Shown piece after piece: positions 6,281 to 8,786 of a stretch of 8,786 nt of DNA. The position numbers and the translations under genes are program-made. Position 1 is the first letter of the stretch. Each line of letters begins with the position of its first letter. The notes beneath the pieces were generated by a model, which saw only the letters and a program-made list of their open reading frames with translations, was not told the DNA's origin and ran no database searches. Origin of the DNA: an uncultured Pseudomonadota bacterium (GTDB taxonomy: Bacteria > Pseudomonadota > Alphaproteobacteria > RF32 > CAG-239); NCBI GenBank assembly GCA_902495305.1, contig CABUWG010000064.1, forward strand, positions 1 through 8,786, read 5' to 3'.

Positions 6281-6313
6281 ATCTCCGCAGTTTGTTTCTG
6301 CGGGGATTTTTTT
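6281..6313 (+). terminator. Intrinsic terminator of the atp operon
   Basis: ATCTCCGCAG (6281-6290) pairs with CTGCGGGGAT (6298-6307) over ten positions with one G-U wobble, around loop TTTGTTT. Seven consecutive T follow at 6307-6313. It lies 17 bases after the atpC stop, so it ends the F1 operon and insulates it from deoB. Confidence 0.92.
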
Positions 6314-6324
6314 GCGGCAAAGAG

Positions 6325-6353
6325 TTGACCGGCAGACGGCCGTGCGTTATAAT
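6325..6353 (+). promoter_or_regulatory. Sigma70-type promoter for deoB-pgeF
   Basis: TTGACC (6325-6330, 5 of 6 consensus) and a perfect TATAAT (6348-6353) are separated by exactly 17 bases. The predicted transcript begins near 6360, giving a short leader of about 20 bases before the deoB ATG. The GC-rich spacer includes the short inverted repeat ACGGCCGT (6336-6343), which might serve as a regulator site. Its location just after the terminator supports a separate transcription unit. Confidence 0.85.
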
Positions 6354-6381
6354 CGGAAAATAATTTTTGAAAGGCGGAAAA

Positions 6382-7596
6382 ATGAAGAAGAACGGTCGGG
6401 CGATTATTTTGATGATGGATTCATTCGGGGTCGGAGAGGCACCGGATGCCGATAAATTTGACAATGCCGGAGCCAATACTTTTACCCATATTGCAACAAT
6501 GAATCAGGGGTTGAAGATTCCTAATCTGGTGTATCTTGGCTTGTCCGAAGTTTCAAAAGCCGCTTGCGGTTATTTTCCTCCGCTCGGGGTTCAGCAGCCG
6601 GCAACAATGACAATGGCTTCAAAGTTCGGTTTTATGCAGGAAATCAGCCATGCCAAAGATACGTCTTCCGGACATTGGGAGATGGCCGGAGTGCCGGTTT
6701 TGTTTGAATGGGGATATTTTAAGCCCGAGTACCCGTCTTTTCCGCCGGAGCTGGTGGCGGAGATTTGTCAGAAAACCGGACTGGACGGTATCCTCGGGAA
6801 CAAAGCCGCTTCCGGTACGGTGATTATTCAGGAGTTGGGCGAAGAACATATCAAAACCGGAAAGCCGATTTTTTATACCTCGGCCGACAGTTGTCTGCAA
6901 ATTGCCGCGCATGAAAAATATTTTGGGTTAGAGCGACTGTACGAACTTTGCGAGATTGCTTTTGAGGCTGTTAAGCCTTATCGGATTGCGCGTATTATCG
7001 CCCGTCCGTTCAGCGGCGAAAAAGCCGGCGAATTTGTACGGACGAAAAATCGTCACGATTATTCTGTCACGCCGCCGTCCGAAACAATTTTGGACAAGGT
7101 CAAAAATGCCGGCGGCAATGTGATTGCCATTGGTAAAATCGGCGATATTTATGCGCATCAGGGCACGAGCAAAGAGGTCAAGGCCAGCGGATTGGAAGAG
7201 CTTTGGAACGTGACATTGGAGGAGATAAAAAATGCTCCCGACGGCAGTCTTGTTTTTACCAATTTTGTGGATTTTGACATGTTGTGGGGACATCGGCGCG
7301 ATGTGAAAGGCTATGCCGGCGGGTTGGAATATTTTGACAGCCGTCTGCCGGAAATTGAACAGGTTTTGCGTGATGATGATATTGTGTTTATTACCGCTGA
7401 CCACGGCAATGATCCGACTTACAGCGGAACAGACCATACGCGCGAATTTGTACCGGTCATTATGTTTGGCAAAAAGATCAAGCCGGAATTTATCGGACAT
7501 CGTAAAACTTTTGCCGATATTGCGCAGACGATTGCCGAATATTTCGGTCTGGAAAAAATGGAATACGGAACGTCTTTTCTGGAGAAAAAAGAATAA
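6382..7596 (+). CDS. deoB: Phosphopentomutase
   Basis: DeoB interconverts (deoxy)ribose 1-phosphate and 5-phosphate, linking nucleoside breakdown to central carbon metabolism. It is a cytosolic two-metal enzyme of the alkaline phosphatase superfamily. From ATG 6382 the product is 404 residues, within the usual 390-410. An upstream in-frame TTG (6367) is disfavoured because AAGGCGG (6371-6377) lies correctly spaced before 6382. Expected residues are all visible: Asp13 in MMDSFGVGEAPDA, Thr94 in KDTSSGHWEMAG (the phosphorylated threonine), Asp299 and His304 in VDFDMLWGHRRD, Asp340-His341 in TADHGND, and His352 in GTDHTRE. Their spacing matches the Bacillus cereus enzyme as I recall it. The gene has its own promoter, and its stop overlaps the pgeF start. 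Confidence 0.96.
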   Translation: MKKNGRAIILMMDSFGVGEAPDADKFDNAGANTFTHIATMNQGLKIPNLVYLGLSEVSKAACGYFPPLGVQQPATMTMASKFGFMQEISHAKDTSSGHWEMAGVPVLFEWGYFKPEYPSFPPELVAEICQKTGLDGILGNKAASGTVIIQELGEEHIKTGKPIFYTSADSCLQIAAHEKYFGLERLYELCEIAFEAVKPYRIARIIARPFSGEKAGEFVRTKNRHDYSVTPPSETILDKVKNAGGNVIAIGKIGDIYAHQGTSKEVKASGLEELWNVTLEEIKNAPDGSLVFTNFVDFDMLWGHRRDVKGYAGGLEYFDSRLPEIEQVLRDDDIVFITADHGNDPTYSGTDHTREFVPVIMFGKKIKPEFIGHRKTFADIAQTIAEYFGLEKMEYGTSFLEKKE

Positions 7597-8357
7597 TGAG
7601 CTATCAGGCAAGAAACCTGCCGGCGGAGCGGCATTGTTTTTTCGGGCGTAAAGGGGGCGTTTCCGAGGGGAAATATGCCAGTCTGAATGTGCGCAAAATG
7701 TGTGACGATGTTGGCACAAGAGTTGATGAAAACCGAAAAATCGCTGTTGAGGCCGTAGGCGGAAAGTTTGAAAATCTGATGATTCTGGGACAGCAATCCG
7801 GTACAACAGTCTGTTTTGCCGAAGAAGCTTCAATCGGGAAAATCGCGGCGGACGGGGTGGTGACGAAAACACCGGAAATGGTGCTTTGTCTATTTACGGC
7901 GGATTGCACGCCGGTTTTGCTGGCGGATTATGCCCATGGCGTGATTGCGGCAGCCCATGCCGGCTGGCGCGGTGCAATTCGGGGCGTGCTGGAAAACACG
8001 CTGGATTTGATGATTGAAAAAGGTGCGGTGCTTGAGCATATTGCCGCGGCACTCGGGCCTTGTATTCAACAGCCTTCTTTTGAAGTTGGGTCGGAGGTCA
8101 GAGAGGAATGTGCCGCTGTTGGTGCAGTCTATGCCCGTTTTTTTGACAGGGGAAAAGACTGCAGGCATTTTCAATTTGATTTGGAAGGGCTGGTCAGGTT
8201 CCGGCTGGAGCAATGCGGAGTCAGAAATATTACGGTTTCGGGAATTGATACCTATCAAGATGAAGAAAATTATTTTAGTTATCGCCGGAATTGTCATCAG
8301 GGGCTGGCAGAGAATCCCAAAGATTTTCCCTGCCAGGCCTCAATGATCAGATTATGA
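7596..8357 (+). CDS. pgeF: PgeF/YfiH-family protein (Cu-oxidase_4, laccase-domain)
   Basis: This belongs to the YfiH/YlmD/LACC1 family. E. coli PgeF (YfiH) prevents wrong amino acids entering peptidoglycan, and other members act on purine nucleosides or as phenol oxidases. The 253 residues are typical. Family features are HCFFGRKGGVSEGKYASLN (13-31), DENR near 44-47, TADCTPVLLAD (101-111, Cys104), AAHAGWRGAIRGV (119-131, His121), ALGPCIQQPSFEVG (152-165), and YFSYRRN (226-232). Two expected residues differ. The His of the QxHG motif, 36 residues before the Cys, is Ser68 (QQSGTTV), and the C-terminal GR reads PC at 245-246. The Cys-His spacing of 17 is normal. The start ATG overlaps the deoB stop (TAATG), with GGAG at 7581-7584 as ribosome site, so it is probably coupled to deoB. 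Family membership is sure; activity is uncertain. Confidence 0.9.
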   Translation: MSYQARNLPAERHCFFGRKGGVSEGKYASLNVRKMCDDVGTRVDENRKIAVEAVGGKFENLMILGQQSGTTVCFAEEASIGKIAADGVVTKTPEMVLCLFTADCTPVLLADYAHGVIAAAHAGWRGAIRGVLENTLDLMIEKGAVLEHIAAALGPCIQQPSFEVGSEVREECAAVGAVYARFFDRGKDCRHFQFDLEGLVRFRLEQCGVRNITVSGIDTYQDEENYFSYRRNCHQGLAENPKDFPCQASMIRL

Positions 8358-8361
8358 GCAT

Positions 8362-8786
8362 TTAACAAATATAGCAGGTGACGGAATCGGGATCCGGTTT
8401 ATAGCGGGTACAGCCACCGGTGTCGGTTGAACTGTATCCGAGTTCGTCACAGGTTTTTCTTCTGCAATCATCAGGATCCCAGCAGGTTAATCCGGAGCAC
8501 GGAGAAACCGAGGTGCATACCCAGTATCCGGCCGGGCTGGATAATAACGGCCTGTTTTGACCATGGCCACTGGTATAAGATGAACATGAACCGCATGAAG
8601 AACCGCCACCGGAACTTCCGCCGGAGCCGCTACCCGAACTGCTGCAGCCTGAGCCGCCACAACGAGTATCACAAGATTGAATCGTTCCGTCTTTGCAGCA
8701 ATCGCCATGACAGGTTGAATGGACGGAACACCAGTTTGATGAAGATGAGTTACAGCATGAAGAACATTTAGTGCAAGTGCCGCCGC
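8362..8786 (-). CDS. Cys/Ser/Gly-rich protein, C-terminal part (5' end outside window)
   Basis: I do not recognise this protein. An open frame enters from the right edge on the minus strand and runs 140 codons to TAA at 8364-8362, with no start inside the window. By hand count 21 of 140 residues are Cys. The visible part has three zones: a Cys-dense segment with pairs such as SSCCNSS, HGDCCKDG and DTRCGGSGC; a Ser/Gly linker (GSGSGGSSGGGSS) followed by CGSCS; and a C-terminal segment with CTSVSPCSGLTCWDPDDC and KTCDELGY, ending CYIC. Such composition is typical of secreted, disulfide-rich surface proteins, but metal binding is possible. No signal peptide can be judged because the N-terminus is missing. 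It converges on pgeF, with only 4 bases between stop codons and no terminator between them. That the frame stays open for 423 bases with clear composition bias supports it being real. Confidence 0.7.
   Translation of the reverse strand, partial: GGTCTKCSSCCNSSSSNWCSVHSTCHGDCCKDGTIQSCDTRCGGSGCSSSGSGSGGSSGGGSSCGSCSSYTSGHGQNRPLLSSPAGYWVCTSVSPCSGLTCWDPDDCRRKTCDELGYSSTDTGGCTRYKPDPDSVTCYIC

Noticed and set aside
6367..6369. TTG at 6367 as the deoB start
   Set aside because: It lies before the ribosome site at 6371-6377 and adds five residues not expected in the family. From ATG 6382 the first metal ligand falls at Asp13 as in characterised DeoB.
6928..7872. Long minus-strand open frame opposite deoB/pgeF (314 codons)
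   Set aside because: It overlaps two well-supported genes with intact catalytic motifs. Its translation is a compositional shadow with no recognisable domain.
8427..8771. Plus-strand 114-codon frame and a minus-strand 73-codon frame at the right end
   Set aside because: Both overlap the Cys-rich minus-strand frame, which is open for longer and has clear, regular composition. The alternatives look like its shadows.

Overview
The window reads as a chromosomal segment from a moderate-GC alphaproteobacterium. The main evidence is an F1-only ATP synthase operon in the order atpH-atpA-atpG-atpD-atpC with no F0 genes beside it, which is the usual alphaproteobacterial arrangement. The beta subunit also carries an Ala/Lys-rich N-terminal extension of a kind known from Rhizobiales. 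I suspect an uncultured, possibly host- or gut-associated lineage. That is an inference from base composition, intergenic repeats and the Cys-rich protein at the right edge, and no species can be named.

Layout. 1-629 is gene-free. It holds a short dispersed-repeat-like sequence, a strongly purine-skewed stretch with imperfect direct repeats, and competing hairpins before atpH. 630-6264 is the F1 operon: delta (TTG start), alpha, gamma, beta and epsilon. atpH/atpA overlap by one base and atpA/atpG are 11 bases apart. The gaps on either side of atpD are long (about 213 and 330 bases) and hold three related imperfect palindromes built around TGTAC-loop-GTACA. A strong intrinsic terminator at 6281-6313 ends the operon. 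A near-consensus sigma70 promoter (6325-6353) then starts a second unit, deoB-pgeF, whose stop and start codons overlap (TAATG). At the right edge a Cys/Ser/Gly-rich reading frame on the minus strand converges on pgeF, with 4 bases between the stop codons. Its 5' end lies outside the window.

How the genes work together. The five atp genes encode the soluble catalytic F1 sector, which must join an F0 sector encoded elsewhere. deoB isomerises (deoxy)ribose phosphates from nucleoside breakdown. pgeF belongs to a family linked to peptidoglycan fidelity and, in some members, to nucleoside chemistry, so a deoB-pgeF pairing is metabolically suggestive but unproven.

Most of the content is housekeeping. 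I see no defence system, CRISPR array, transposase or RNA gene. The least ordinary items are the intergenic palindrome family inside the atp operon, the AtpD extension of about 87 residues, a PgeF homologue in which an expected metal-ligand His reads as Ser, and the unidentified Cys-rich protein.
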